Position numbers and translations under genes: made by a program. Below the pieces are notes generated by a model. It saw only the letters and a list, made by a program, of their open reading frames with translations. It had not been told where the DNA came from and did no database searches. Of a DNA stretch of 64,000 nucleotides, positions 56,076 to 64,000 are shown in pieces. The stretch is from NCBI RefSeq assembly GCF_034064985.1, contig NZ_CP139249.1, forward strand, positions 186,001-250,000, read 5' to 3'. The DNA is from Acinetobacter pittii (GTDB lineage Bacteria; Pseudomonadota; Gammaproteobacteria; Pseudomonadales; Moraxellaceae). How positions within the stretch are numbered: the stretch's first letter is position 1; every line of letters begins with the position of its first letter.

Positions 56076-57128
56076 CTATGTAGGGCTTCCATTTTCATCT
56101 GGTTCTCCTTGAATAGGTTCGATAGTAATATCTTTACTGAAAGTATCAGGATCAGCCTCAATTTTAACATTATTGCCGAAAGTGACTTTGTGAAGTTTTA
56201 ACTGGTTTTTTATATGCTCGATATCTTTTGTAAAAGGAGTAATAGGAATTTCTCTTTTTCTAAGAAAATTTCTATAGTCATCAATTACTTTTTTATCAAA
56301 AAAACTTTCAGCAAATTCAATAGGGCTTACAGTCGAGGACTGCCCGAGTTTAAGGTAAGTAGTTAATGCATTGGTGAGTTCATATTTTTCTTCTGTTGTT
56401 TTACCATCTAAATCCAGAATAAATTTCTTCGTTGCTTCATAGAAAGTTTTTGTAGTACGAGCACTTGTTTCTGGATACCCACAACCAGCAAATGTATTAT
56501 AGAAATACTCAGCAGAAGCTTTACCATCAACTTGGCTAATTTGATTATCTGAAATCAAGACCAACCATTTATCATTAAGATTTGTTGAAGATGGGTCATA
56601 ATCTTCTTTCTCACAAAAACCCACCGTTTTATAGAGTTTAGAAGATGGTGTTAATAAAAGATGTTTAATATGTTTTAATGAAATTTGTCCATTTTCTGTG
56701 GTAACTCTTTCATATCCACTATGAATATCTGCTTTCATTACACCTAAAATTTTTTTATTAGATACTCCATATGTACCCGTAAAAACAACAACAATACCCC
56801 CTATAATATTCCTTCCTTTTTCAAATTGTGCTTTAGCTAATTTATAGGCAATTTTATACGAAGACTCAATGAAGTCTTCAGAATTATCATCAATCGCTTT
56901 ATCTATGATATTTGGTAAGCTATCAGTCTCTAGATCAACAATATGCATTGTTACAGCTTTAGAGTCTGAGCCTAATGCTCCTATTACACGACTATCAAAA
57001 TCCATCTGAGCAGATGTATCGAATCTTGTATATTCAGTACTTTTCTCTGGTGTTTCCATAGTATCTGATTTCTTTTGAAAAATTTGATGAATAATAATTC
57101 GATGAACAGAAAGATTGGTGATCGACAT
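56076..57128 (-). CDS. NdpA/YejK-like nucleoid-associated protein
   Basis: The 350 residues show the layout of the 37-kDa nucleoid-associated family. The opening is ITNLSVHRIIIHQIF; then come a central block with GGIVVVFTGTYGVSNKKILGVMKADI and WLVLISDNQ with EYFYNTFAGCG. The SPIEFAESFFDK segment and a C-terminal VTFGNNVKIEADPDTFSKDITI strand pattern close it. E. coli YejK is a DNA- and topoisomerase-binding nucleoid protein. An accessory copy beside a RelA/SpoT synthetase and an AbiC-like gene suggests a defence or toxin-control role. First gene of a leftward operon. Confidence 0.8.
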   Translation of the reverse strand: MSITNLSVHRIIIHQIFQKKSDTMETPEKSTEYTRFDTSAQMDFDSRVIGALGSDSKAVTMHIVDLETDSLPNIIDKAIDDNSEDFIESSYKIAYKLAKAQFEKGRNIIGGIVVVFTGTYGVSNKKILGVMKADIHSGYERVTTENGQISLKHIKHLLLTPSSKLYKTVGFCEKEDYDPSSTNLNDKWLVLISDNQISQVDGKASAEYFYNTFAGCGYPETSARTTKTFYEATKKFILDLDGKTTEEKYELTNALTTYLKLGQSSTVSPIEFAESFFDKKVIDDYRNFLRKREIPITPFTKDIEHIKNQLKLHKVTFGNNVKIEADPDTFSKDITIEPIQGEPDENGSPT

Positions 57129-57223
57129 TTAACTAAAGCCCTATTATTTAAAATAATTTAAATAATATTGCATTATAATAATGCCTTACTCAATAAAAAA
57201 ATTATATAATTTATAAGTGGGCT

Positions 57224-57240
57224 ACGACATTTTGTGTCGT
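57224..57240. promoter_or_regulatory. Inverted repeat just downstream of a TATAAT box before the AbiC-like gene
   Basis: ACGACA, five bases, TGTCGT, 27 bp before the AbiC-like start, with TATAAT at 57205-57210. It may be an operator or a leader hairpin. The 139-bp divergent region serves both this gene and the NdpA-like operon. Confidence 0.45.
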
Positions 57241-57267
57241 TTACTTTAATTAATATTAAATAATCTT

Positions 57268-58602
57268 ATGAATGATTCAAATTTGTTACCACCTGATAAA
57301 CAACTTTCAAAAATTGAAAAACAAATTAAATGGTCAATTTTTATTGCTTTAGTTTTAATAGCTTTAGTATTAGTAATGTACTTTATTCATTTCAATGGGG
57401 ACTTTCAAAAAGATCCTGATAAATGGGGGACGTTTGGCGATTTTGTTGGTGGAACTTTAAACCCTGTACTAGCAGCATTAGCTTTTTATTGGCTAACATC
57501 ATCAATACGATTACAAATTCAGGAGTTAAGGGATACACGTATTGTTCTACAAGAGTCAGCAGAACATCAGAAAATAATAGCTGAACTAGATGAAAAAAAT
57601 GTAAACACACAGCAAGAAATTTTAAAACTCCAAAAAAGTAGTTTAGAAATGCAGATTGAGGCATCACAACAACAGCAGCAACAAATTGCTATTCAAAATT
57701 TTGAAAATATTTTTTTTGAATTATTGAAAACGAAAAATGAGGCTATTCAGGGGATTTACTTTAAAACCCGTAGAGGATCATATTCTACGGGTAATATAGA
57801 GGTTGAAACAGTATATGGTAAGGAAGCGATTAATTTGCATTTAAAGTATTTTTCAGAGCATGTTTCAGGAAGCTGGAAAAAATATTATGAGAGTATGTTA
57901 ATCAGTACTTTTAGTAGTTATTTTAGAGTTTGTTATCAAATAGTTAGATTAATAGATAGTAATACAACTTTAAGAGAAATAGATAAAATTGAAAATAAAC
58001 CTTTTTCTAATAAACAGAAACAATATTTTGATATTTTTAAAGCAACTTTACAGCAAGCAGAACTTGAAGCATTATTTTATAATTGTTTGAATGGTTATAG
58101 TAAGTATAAGAGAATATTAGAAAAATATGGGATTTTTGAGCCTTTGTTTATCCTAAGGTATGATAATTATAGTAAGTTAATAAATCAGTTTGCTTATATG
58201 TATGATAGAAGTGCTTTTGATAGAAATAAGTTTTTTTTAAAATATTTTGATGATCTTGAGAAAATTAATTGCAATTTAAATAGTAAAGATATTAATCTTA
58301 ATATTATATTTTTGAATAAGATGGGGCTTGTAAATAAAAATATTCGTAATGATCTTTATGATGATGAAGTACTTGGAGATGATTATGAAGATTTTTATGC
58401 CAAATTTATTAAGAAAAAAAGCGAATATGAGAAACAAATATTAAATGAAAAAAATCTAAGTGAGAGTGTTGATAATGAATATATTGAAAGGTATATCCAA
58501 ATTTTGGATAGTATAGAAGACTTGGAAACTATTTATTATATTGTGAAGTATAATATTAATTATGAGGAATACGTCAAGTCTAGACTTACTACTACATATT
58601 AG
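57268..58602 (+). CDS. AbiC-like putative phage abortive-infection membrane protein
   Basis: The 444 residues begin with a membrane helix (WSIFIALVLIALVLVMYFI, about 29-47), then the family's WGTFGDFVGGTLNPVLAALAFYWL second helix. A coiled coil (about 85-145) starts at QIQELRDTRIVLQES. A long helical cytoplasmic domain begins NFENIFFELLKTKNEAIQGI. This is the pattern of the putative AbiC family. Members are thought to stop phage growth by killing or arresting the infected cell; the mechanism is unknown. It is divergent from the NdpA/RelA-type operon. Very AT-rich codon use suggests recent transfer. Confidence 0.85.
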   Translation: MNDSNLLPPDKQLSKIEKQIKWSIFIALVLIALVLVMYFIHFNGDFQKDPDKWGTFGDFVGGTLNPVLAALAFYWLTSSIRLQIQELRDTRIVLQESAEHQKIIAELDEKNVNTQQEILKLQKSSLEMQIEASQQQQQQIAIQNFENIFFELLKTKNEAIQGIYFKTRRGSYSTGNIEVETVYGKEAINLHLKYFSEHVSGSWKKYYESMLISTFSSYFRVCYQIVRLIDSNTTLREIDKIENKPFSNKQKQYFDIFKATLQQAELEALFYNCLNGYSKYKRILEKYGIFEPLFILRYDNYSKLINQFAYMYDRSAFDRNKFFLKYFDDLEKINCNLNSKDINLNIIFLNKMGLVNKNIRNDLYDDEVLGDDYEDFYAKFIKKKSEYEKQILNEKNLSESVDNEYIERYIQILDSIEDLETIYYIVKYNINYEEYVKSRLTTTY

Positions 58603-58693
58603 TTAACTTGAAATAAACCTTCAATTATATCAATTATTTATAATGTTGATTAGATTAAGCCTATTTTTACTGTTTTTGATTTTAATATTTAAA

Positions 58694-58724
58694 GAAGAAA
58701 TGGCCCATAATGGGCCATTTCTTC
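58694..58724. terminator. Perfect 14-bp hairpin terminator between the AbiC-like gene and the helicase gene
   Basis: GAAGAAATGGCCCA, TAA loop, TGGGCCATTTCTTC. A-rich and T-rich bases flank it, so it can serve both convergent genes. Confidence 0.85.
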
Positions 58725-58730
58725 ATAAGA

Positions 58731-60851
58731 TCAATCACTATCATCTAATAATTCATCTTCATAACCTGTACGAGCGTTATACCTTATATTGTTAATTGTG
58801 ATAAATTTTTTCTGTCTGACTGAAACATCATAAAAGCTATATCCAAATGCTGTTAGGTTTAAGAATTTAATTTTCTTATGCTTGTAATGTTTCTTGTCAT
58901 TAAAAATCTTTACGTGACAATACTTCTTAAGAAAGTTGATAGATTTCCCGTCTTGGAAAAGTATCGAATCATCATTAAATACCTCAACGTACTTAGATGG
59001 ATATTTTCTTAGTGTTTCAAGAAGAGGCTTTGTGTTAGCAATTTTATGAAGTGCCGCATTCATAAGCTGCGTAATATCATAATAGCTGTGAGTTTTATTT
59101 CTAAAATCTTTTCGATCAAAAGCTTTTCGTAAGTGTTGGATGACGCTGAGGACTATAGGATTATTTTCATATTCATGAGCTATCTTAATAACCTGATTTG
59201 TTCTATTTGCTACAAGGCTTTCTTGTACATCTTTTAGATTATCTAACTTTTCTGAAAGAATCATGGCTTCATCAAAAATACCTTTATAGATAGGTTCCTC
59301 TTGTATCTCATAGTAAATACTGTCGTCATCAAATATTGAATCCTCTATTTTTTCTCTTAGGTTTTTAAAGCCTTTAGTAGTTCTTAGGCACTCAAAAAGT
59401 AGATCTATGACTTTTGGAATACCTTCCTCACGACGATCTTTTAATGTTTTCTCACTCTGTTCAAAAGCATTCCTTATTGCGTCAGGAATTAATCCATCTG
59501 AACTGATGATCTTGACTGTTCCATTTGGTAAAAGCTGTAATAGCCGATATTTAAGATAATTGAGATTGCTATAGCATTGCTGAATATCTAATCGATAGAA
59601 GCGAGCCACGATACTTGCGGTATTGTGCCTGATAATATTGTTATCTGACCAAAAACCCTTACATTCGATGAGGTCAGTTGTCAGACCGTTCATGATTTGA
59701 GTTTTATCAATTTTAGTATTAATAATATCCGAAAATTCTTTGAACTTTTCTTTATCTAATGAAAGTTCTATGCCATGTAAAAAAGCAATTAGTCCCATAT
59801 AGTTACTTTTATTCGATTTTCTATATTTTGCAAATAGCCTATCGCAATTAGTTTCATAATCATCAATGGGACTTGGTAAGTGAATATATACAGGTGGTGT
59901 TGCTGCCCGTAATCGCCCAATGAATTGCACAATTTCTTCTGGATGAGCATTGTTGCCAATAATATGTACGCTATCGACCTCATCATTGCTATTTTTTAGG
60001 TTAATTGCCTCATCTAATATAGAAGTACAAATAACTACATCAAATTCAGTGTTAATACGCTCAAGACTCAATAAATCCATACAGCTATGACTAGTAATCT
60101 GCTCACGATTAATCAGCTGGGTTTTATAACCTTTTTGCTCATACATCTCTTTGACTTGATTGGCTAACTTGATGTCATTAACACGTGCAATGACAACCTT
60201 TTTCACATTTTGTTTGCGATTTTTTTCTAAACGTTTTTGTACTTCCCATATCCATGAGAGAGGTTCTGCCGTTTGTGGATTTATAATCCTGATACTTCTT
60301 TTATTATTAGATAATTTTGAAAAACTATAAAAGTGACTGATTTGAATATCTAATTTTTCAAAAAGATACTTGGTTAATGTCGCCGTTAGAAAGAGTACAT
60401 GATCAAATTTTTGAGATTGAATGATGTGCAGTATAGATTGAATAGCCTGTTCCCTATAGTAGCCTACGGCATATAGTTTTTGAGCTTCATCTACGACGAT
60501 GACAGCATCCTTTGATAAATGAGGAGCGAATTTAGAAAATTGATCGTAGGTCATTACCAAATGTTTTTTGGTAATCGACTTAATTTCATCTTTAGGTATA
60601 TTTTTCTTACCATGAATAAAAACGAACCGATCACTTTGATATAGCTCTTCTAACTGTTTTACCTGTGCGACTAAAGGGCATAAGAGAATAACTTGCTTCG
60701 ACTCAGATAAGGTTTCTAATACATAGGAGCTTTTGCCTGTTCCAGTACCTCCAACAATTAAAGTATTTCCATGTAGTAGTGCTGGGATTTCATCAGCAAT
60801 AAACTGCTTAGAATTAAGATGAAACTCTATTGGTTTAGGTAAATTTGACAT
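58731..60851 (-). CDS. DEAD/DEAH-box superfamily 2 helicase linked to the integrase
   Basis: About 706 residues. Helicase motifs are complete: motif I GGTGTGKSS at 34-42, motif II DEAQ at 121-124, motif III LTATL near 158, motif VI QFIGRLRAA near 318. The last 300 residues are unrecognised and end in an acidic DELLDDSD tail. AGAGGA before the ATG at 60851 sets the start; 14 upstream codons are possible but overlap a hairpin. It is the gene after the integrase on the same strand (about 70 bp apart). A role in replication or processing of the excised element is inferred. Confidence 0.82.
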   Translation of the reverse strand: MSNLPKPIEFHLNSKQFIADEIPALLHGNTLIVGGTGTGKSSYVLETLSESKQVILLCPLVAQVKQLEELYQSDRFVFIHGKKNIPKDEIKSITKKHLVMTYDQFSKFAPHLSKDAVIVVDEAQKLYAVGYYREQAIQSILHIIQSQKFDHVLFLTATLTKYLFEKLDIQISHFYSFSKLSNNKRSIRIINPQTAEPLSWIWEVQKRLEKNRKQNVKKVVIARVNDIKLANQVKEMYEQKGYKTQLINREQITSHSCMDLLSLERINTEFDVVICTSILDEAINLKNSNDEVDSVHIIGNNAHPEEIVQFIGRLRAATPPVYIHLPSPIDDYETNCDRLFAKYRKSNKSNYMGLIAFLHGIELSLDKEKFKEFSDIINTKIDKTQIMNGLTTDLIECKGFWSDNNIIRHNTASIVARFYRLDIQQCYSNLNYLKYRLLQLLPNGTVKIISSDGLIPDAIRNAFEQSEKTLKDRREEGIPKVIDLLFECLRTTKGFKNLREKIEDSIFDDDSIYYEIQEEPIYKGIFDEAMILSEKLDNLKDVQESLVANRTNQVIKIAHEYENNPIVLSVIQHLRKAFDRKDFRNKTHSYYDITQLMNAALHKIANTKPLLETLRKYPSKYVEVFNDDSILFQDGKSINFLKKYCHVKIFNDKKHYKHKKIKFLNLTAFGYSFYDVSVRQKKFITINNIRYNARTGYEDELLDDSD

Positions 60852-60863
60852 AAAAAATCCTCT

Positions 60864-60887
60864 GGATATGCCTGTAAGGGCATATCC
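60864..60887 (-). promoter_or_regulatory. Hairpin between integrase and helicase genes
   Basis: GGATATGCC and GGCATATCC pair around a six-base loop, ending five bases before the AGAGGA ribosome site of the helicase gene; the T run after it makes it partly terminator-like. It could attenuate helicase expression. Confidence 0.4.
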
Positions 60888-60921
60888 ATTCAAAATTTAA
60901 AATAAGTGAGAAGAGGTTTAA

Positions 60922-62118
60922 CTAAGCGACATTCGCCGTTGGAATTGGGTGATTACTCTGGGCACGTATAGCCGCAGCAACTTCCTCTGAAGCTTGTTTC
61001 AATGTGCTGGACTGCAAATGTGCATAGCGCTGAGTAGTCTGTGGTGAGGCGTGACCTAACAGATGCTGAACGACATATAGGCTTTGGCCACTGTTCACAG
61101 CTAAACTGGCAAAGTTATGCCTTAAGTCATGGATACGGATATTTCGAATCGAAGCAGCTTTCATGATGCGTTGGAAGGTCTTTCGCATGTCGTTAAACGG
61201 TTGACCTGTCATCGGGTTCGCAAAAATAAATAAATGCTGCCGTGATAGTGAATGCAGTATCGCTAATGCATCCTGATTCAAAGTAATGCGTCGAGCCTTT
61301 CCAGACTTGTTTTCACCTAAAAGCCAAACCCCTGTAGTGAGATCAATATCAGCCCACTTCATGTCCATTGCTTCACGCTTACGTACTCCTGTAAGCAGTA
61401 AAAACTTGACGATAGCGACAATAATCAAGTTGTCTATGCCATGCTGATGCGGTGCATTCAGTACATCCATTAAACGCTTGATCTCTTGAGCATTGAGATA
61501 ACGCTCAATTTGATTGTTTTCTTTAAACTTGGATACCTTGCTTACAGGATTAACATGTATCAAGTCATGATTAATTGCCATGTTGAACATGACAGAGAGC
61601 AGTGCCCGAACCCGATTGATCGAGGCATTCGTTAAGCCTTTTGAACGAAGTTCGGTCAATAGCTTATTGAGCATTCCAGCATTGATATCCTCAAATGGAT
61701 AATCTCCAATGACTAGTAAAATATGCATCCGTAATTTTGCCTCATCATCCTTATAAGACTTTTTACGCATCTCAGCACTTGGCATATAGATCGTTAAAGC
61801 AAACTCACGCAATGTATTTGTAGGTTTGACCTCATCTTCGAATGGCGCTAGGCCTTGAGCGATTCGTTGATGAAATCCCTGCATTTGAGAGACCAGTTTC
61901 TCTAAGTTTTGATCAAAATCAGCATGAGAAAATGTACCTAAACTTTTTGAGGCTTTCTTACCTTGAAAGGTTAAACGAGCTAGAGTACGTACATGTTGTG
62001 CAGTAACCACAAAGCGTAATCCAATCACTTTTAGGTCTGGACGATACTTGCGAATATCGAATTCTTTACCCGATTCAAATTGATTGAGTTGGGTATTTTT
62101 CTCTAAAAACTTTACCAT
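60922..62118 (-). CDS. Tyrosine-type site-specific integrase
   Basis: The 398-residue recombinase carries an N-terminal arm-binding part, a core-binding helical domain (about 100-190) and the catalytic domain. The active-site set is complete: Arg246 (GVRKREAMD), Lys272 (NKSGKARR), His330-Arg333 (HDLRHNF), His356 (LLGHASP) and nucleophile Tyr365 (RYAHL). GAGGA lies 7 bases before the ATG at 62118; a start 27 bases earlier is less likely. The tRNA-Thr fragment at 45811 is its presumed attachment product. A helicase gene follows on the same strand. Confidence 0.95.
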   Translation of the reverse strand: MVKFLEKNTQLNQFESGKEFDIRKYRPDLKVIGLRFVVTAQHVRTLARLTFQGKKASKSLGTFSHADFDQNLEKLVSQMQGFHQRIAQGLAPFEDEVKPTNTLREFALTIYMPSAEMRKKSYKDDEAKLRMHILLVIGDYPFEDINAGMLNKLLTELRSKGLTNASINRVRALLSVMFNMAINHDLIHVNPVSKVSKFKENNQIERYLNAQEIKRLMDVLNAPHQHGIDNLIIVAIVKFLLLTGVRKREAMDMKWADIDLTTGVWLLGENKSGKARRITLNQDALAILHSLSRQHLFIFANPMTGQPFNDMRKTFQRIMKAASIRNIRIHDLRHNFASLAVNSGQSLYVVQHLLGHASPQTTQRYAHLQSSTLKQASEEVAAAIRAQSNHPIPTANVA

Positions 62119-62225
62119 TTTTTGGTCCTCTGATTGATGTGCCAAAAAAATAATATCTGTTTAAAAAATCTTTAAAAAACCAAGCTTTAATTATGTTTTT
62201 TAATCTTTTTAATTGAGTGTGGTTA

Positions 62226-62311
62226 CTTACTGTTATTTAAAAATAAGGCGCACTAATCCCTGATTGTTAAATCATGTATAAGTAGTGGAGTAGTACGCTG
62301 AAAACAGTAAG
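62226..62311. repeat. Inverted repeat pair upstream of the integrase
   Basis: CTTACTGTT (62226-62234) and AACAGTAAG (62303-62311) are perfect complements 68 bases apart in the non-coding stretch before the integrase gene. They could be regulator or recombinase arm sites. Confidence 0.4.
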
Positions 62312-62347
62312 TTGATTTAATCTAAATTGAATGAATAATGTAATAAT

Positions 62348-63067
62348 TTAAATATCTTGCGAGAGAAGAAACGGCAGATTATTTGTTGAAGGCTGCGTTA
62401 AGCATTCTCGAATTTTGGCAGTATCTAATCTTAAGGTATTTTGAGGAGCATTACTTAGATCATAAAATTTAAAATTGGCTTTACTTAAAAGTTCGCCAGA
62501 TTCATTGAATAAAATTACTCCAAATCCACTCACGAATTCTTTACCAGGCTCAGCGAGATCACCGTAAAAAAGTTTAGAAAGCCTAATATGATTTGGCTTA
62601 AACTTCTCTAACATTGAAGTAATATCATCGGCAGTTTTAAGCTCTTCCATATAATTTGGACATATAGCATCATCCCATAGATGAAAGTCAGACTCTCTTA
62701 ATGAAAAAGCATGTGCTTTTTCATATCTATTATTATAGAAATAAACCATACATATATTTTTAAGTACACTGTATAAATATAAAATACAAAATCTATCATT
62801 AGGATTACCTGATTTAATTTTAAAGGCCTTGGTAGGTTCTATATTTTCAAAATCAATAGTATTCAAACTTTGATATCCATCACTATTAAAAAATCTTGTA
62901 AATGCTGCTTCATTAATCTTTCTACCAATTGAACCATTTTCTTTATTAATGCGCTTTTGTATTTCCTTAGAAGAATTCTCATTTGCGAGAACATGCTCAT
63001 TCTGAAGGTTGAGATATTCTAAGGAACCAGAAAGTATTAATTTATTAAAATAAAAATAATTAGACAT
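62348..63067 (-). CDS. Unknown island protein
   Basis: About 239 residues from the ATG at 63067, which has AGAGGG five bases upstream; an open frame continues to 63196 and could add 43 residues. The protein begins MSNYFYFNKLILSG, is soluble, and has a segment GKEFVSGFGVILFNESGELLSKANFKFYD resembling a beta-rich domain. No family is recognised. It lies upstream of the integrase on the same strand and is divergent from a small basic protein gene. A role in control of the element is possible but unproven. Confidence 0.65.
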   Translation of the reverse strand: MSNYFYFNKLILSGSLEYLNLQNEHVLANENSSKEIQKRINKENGSIGRKINEAAFTRFFNSDGYQSLNTIDFENIEPTKAFKIKSGNPNDRFCILYLYSVLKNICMVYFYNNRYEKAHAFSLRESDFHLWDDAICPNYMEELKTADDITSMLEKFKPNHIRLSKLFYGDLAEPGKEFVSGFGVILFNESGELLSKANFKFYDLSNAPQNTLRLDTAKIRECLTQPSTNNLPFLLSQDI

Positions 63068-63342
63068 TTTTCCCTCTACTTCTGAATGATTGTTCAGATT
63101 AGTTAAATTAAGTTTCATAACCTTCTGCTTTCCTAAAGCGTTTAAGCAGGGGTTATGGGATGAAGAGAGGTTAGACTGGGTTAAGATTTTCGTCAAGTAG
63201 GTTTTTTTTATAAGATATTGATATTATTTATTTTTTTTGGTTTCTCACCCCAAATTACCTGAGGGAAATCGGGAAGGTATTTACTTAAATGAATAATTTA
63301 AGTTACATTTGGTAACATTGTTTTGCCTGTGGTTATATATCT

Positions 63343-63825
63343 ATGCAGTTTATTTATTTACCAGAAAATATTTATTTCGCTTTAGAAGATAATCATAATT
63401 TATCAATTAAAAATATTATGGAAATTTCTAAAAGGGGAAGAGCAACTGCTTATAGATATAAAGTTGCTTATAAAAAATTAAAAGGGAATCCAAATAATTT
63501 TCAATTAATTCACAAATATGAGAAAATAAATATTTCAGGCTTTAGAAAAAACAATAATCAGAAAAAAGATTTAAGTTGTTTTATCGAGTCTTTATTGCAA
63601 GATAATGGGTTTATATCAACTGCTGATTTAATAAGTAAATTTTATAAAAAATATCCAATATATAGAGGTCAAACAAAAAATAATTTTAATAAATACTTTA
63701 AAATGGTGCGCGATGATTTGGAAAGGCAGAAGATATCTTATAAATTATTTATTAGAAAATCTCACATGGTAAAGATAGGTTTCCATACTGTCGAGAATCC
63801 CAATTTTGGATCTTCGGACTGCTAA
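63343..63825 (+). CDS. Small basic protein, possible DNA-binding regulator
   Basis: The 160-residue, lysine-rich protein has a helix-turn-helix-like segment (IKNIMEISKRGRATAYRYKVAYKKL, about 23-46). A second helical region (TADLISKFYKKYPIYRG) may be a further DNA-binding fold. The ribosome site is poor. It is divergent from the unknown gene at 62348 and close to the integrase, a common place for element regulators or excisionase-type proteins. Function not assigned. Confidence 0.6.
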   Translation: MQFIYLPENIYFALEDNHNLSIKNIMEISKRGRATAYRYKVAYKKLKGNPNNFQLIHKYEKINISGFRKNNNQKKDLSCFIESLLQDNGFISTADLISKFYKKYPIYRGQTKNNFNKYFKMVRDDLERQKISYKLFIRKSHMVKIGFHTVENPNFGSSDC

Positions 63826-63887
63826 AACGTTTGCCTGTTTATTCTTAAAATTCATTCGTGTTTGATTGATGTGCCTTAATAAAAAAA

Positions 63888-63917
63888 AGACCTTAAGCTA
63901 TTAAAGCTTTAAGGTCT
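63888..63917 (-). terminator. Terminator for a minus-strand gene entering from the right
   Basis: AGACCTTAA-type arms with one bulge pair around a short loop; on the minus strand the hairpin is followed by TTTTTTTT. Confidence 0.75.
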
Positions 63918-63930
63918 ATCTACGGTTCTG

Positions 63931-64000
63931 TTAGTAATCACTAGGTAATAGAATCGTTGTTAATGTCCTATCTGCTTCAGTGATAACCCAAATTTTCTCC
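63931..64000 (-). CDS. C-terminal end of an unknown gene, cut by the window edge
   Basis: The minus-strand frame ends at 63931 and reads EKIWVITEADRTLTTILLPSDY before the stop. The terminator directly beyond it supports a real gene. The fragment is too short to identify. Confidence 0.5.
   Translation of the reverse strand, partial: EKIWVITEADRTLTTILLPSDY

Larger units (their letters stand above)
45811..64000. mobile_element. Genomic island integrated at tRNA-Thr, right end outside the window
   Basis: The left boundary is the tRNA-Thr fragment. A tyrosine integrase at 60922-62118 supplies the recombinase. The interval is visibly more AT-rich than the genes to its left and carries restriction (McrBC), an AbiC-like protein, a RelA/SpoT-type synthetase, a WYL regulator, a helicase and many unknown proteins. 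No conjugation or phage structural genes are seen, so it is not a complete ICE or prophage within the window; a defence island or phage-satellite-like element is most likely. Length exceeds 18 kb. Confidence 0.8.

Noticed and set aside
45856..64000. An intact prophage
   Set aside because: No capsid, portal, terminase, tail or lysis genes are seen; integrase plus defence cargo alone does not make a prophage.
1..64000. CRISPR arrays, rRNA operons or complete insertion sequences
   Set aside because: No regularly spaced repeats, rRNA sequence or transposase genes were found in the window.

Overview
The window reads as a chromosomal segment of an Acinetobacter from the A. calcoaceticus-baumannii complex. 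The clearest marker is the outer-membrane protein at 17721-18629, which reads as the A. baumannii Omp33-36 porin. The AT-rich sequence, the gabPRTD and sfnG/msuE gene sets and the DUF485-actP pair also fit that genus.

Positions 1 to about 45.8 kb look like core chromosome. In order: an MscS channel (cut at the left edge) and a DUF805 membrane protein; acs; an isochorismatase-like hydrolase with a divergent Lrp/AsnC regulator; the sulfone-using pair sfnG-msuE; a response regulator and a giant transporter-fused hybrid histidine kinase of CrbR/CrbS type; DUF485-actP for acetate uptake; an ion channel-like protein, a BCCT transporter, Omp33-36, a membrane diguanylate cyclase and uvrA; a TetR-oxidoreductase pair; DUF1304, GlpM, TenA, DUF475 and YajR-like membrane and vitamin genes; ssb; azlCD with a divergent XRE-cupin regulator; the GABA catabolism block gabP-gabR-gabT-gabD; a LysR/YcaC/pirin group; and an FAD oxidoreductase, methyltransferase, GFA protein and small exported protein.

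Within 1-15 kb the genes form an acetate switch: acetate import (actP), activation (acs) and a candidate two-component system. The ten-base word GACCAAAGTC lies about 100 bp upstream of both acs and DUF485-actP. A one-base variant lies upstream of an unknown gene (7779-8546), which may belong to the same regulon. GABA use is similarly tied together by a repeated 40-bp element found before gabP and inside the 5' end of gabR.

At 45811-45855 lies a 45-nt copy of the 3' part of a tRNA-Thr(TGT) gene, still followed by a tRNA-type terminator. This is the scar of integration into a tRNA gene. Everything to its right, to beyond the window end, is an AT-richer genomic island of more than 18 kb. It carries a tyrosine integrase with a companion DEAD/DEAH helicase, a WYL regulator, McrBC, an AbiC-like membrane protein, and a divergent set made of a NdpA/YejK-like nucleoid protein, a hydrolase-less RelA/SpoT-type nucleotide synthetase and an unknown protein with a faint nuclease-like motif. 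The last group is the best candidate for an undescribed defence or growth-arrest system. Several small exported or membrane proteins and strong inverted repeats with no assigned role accompany it. The island's right boundary and the intact tRNA-Thr are predicted to lie just outside the window.
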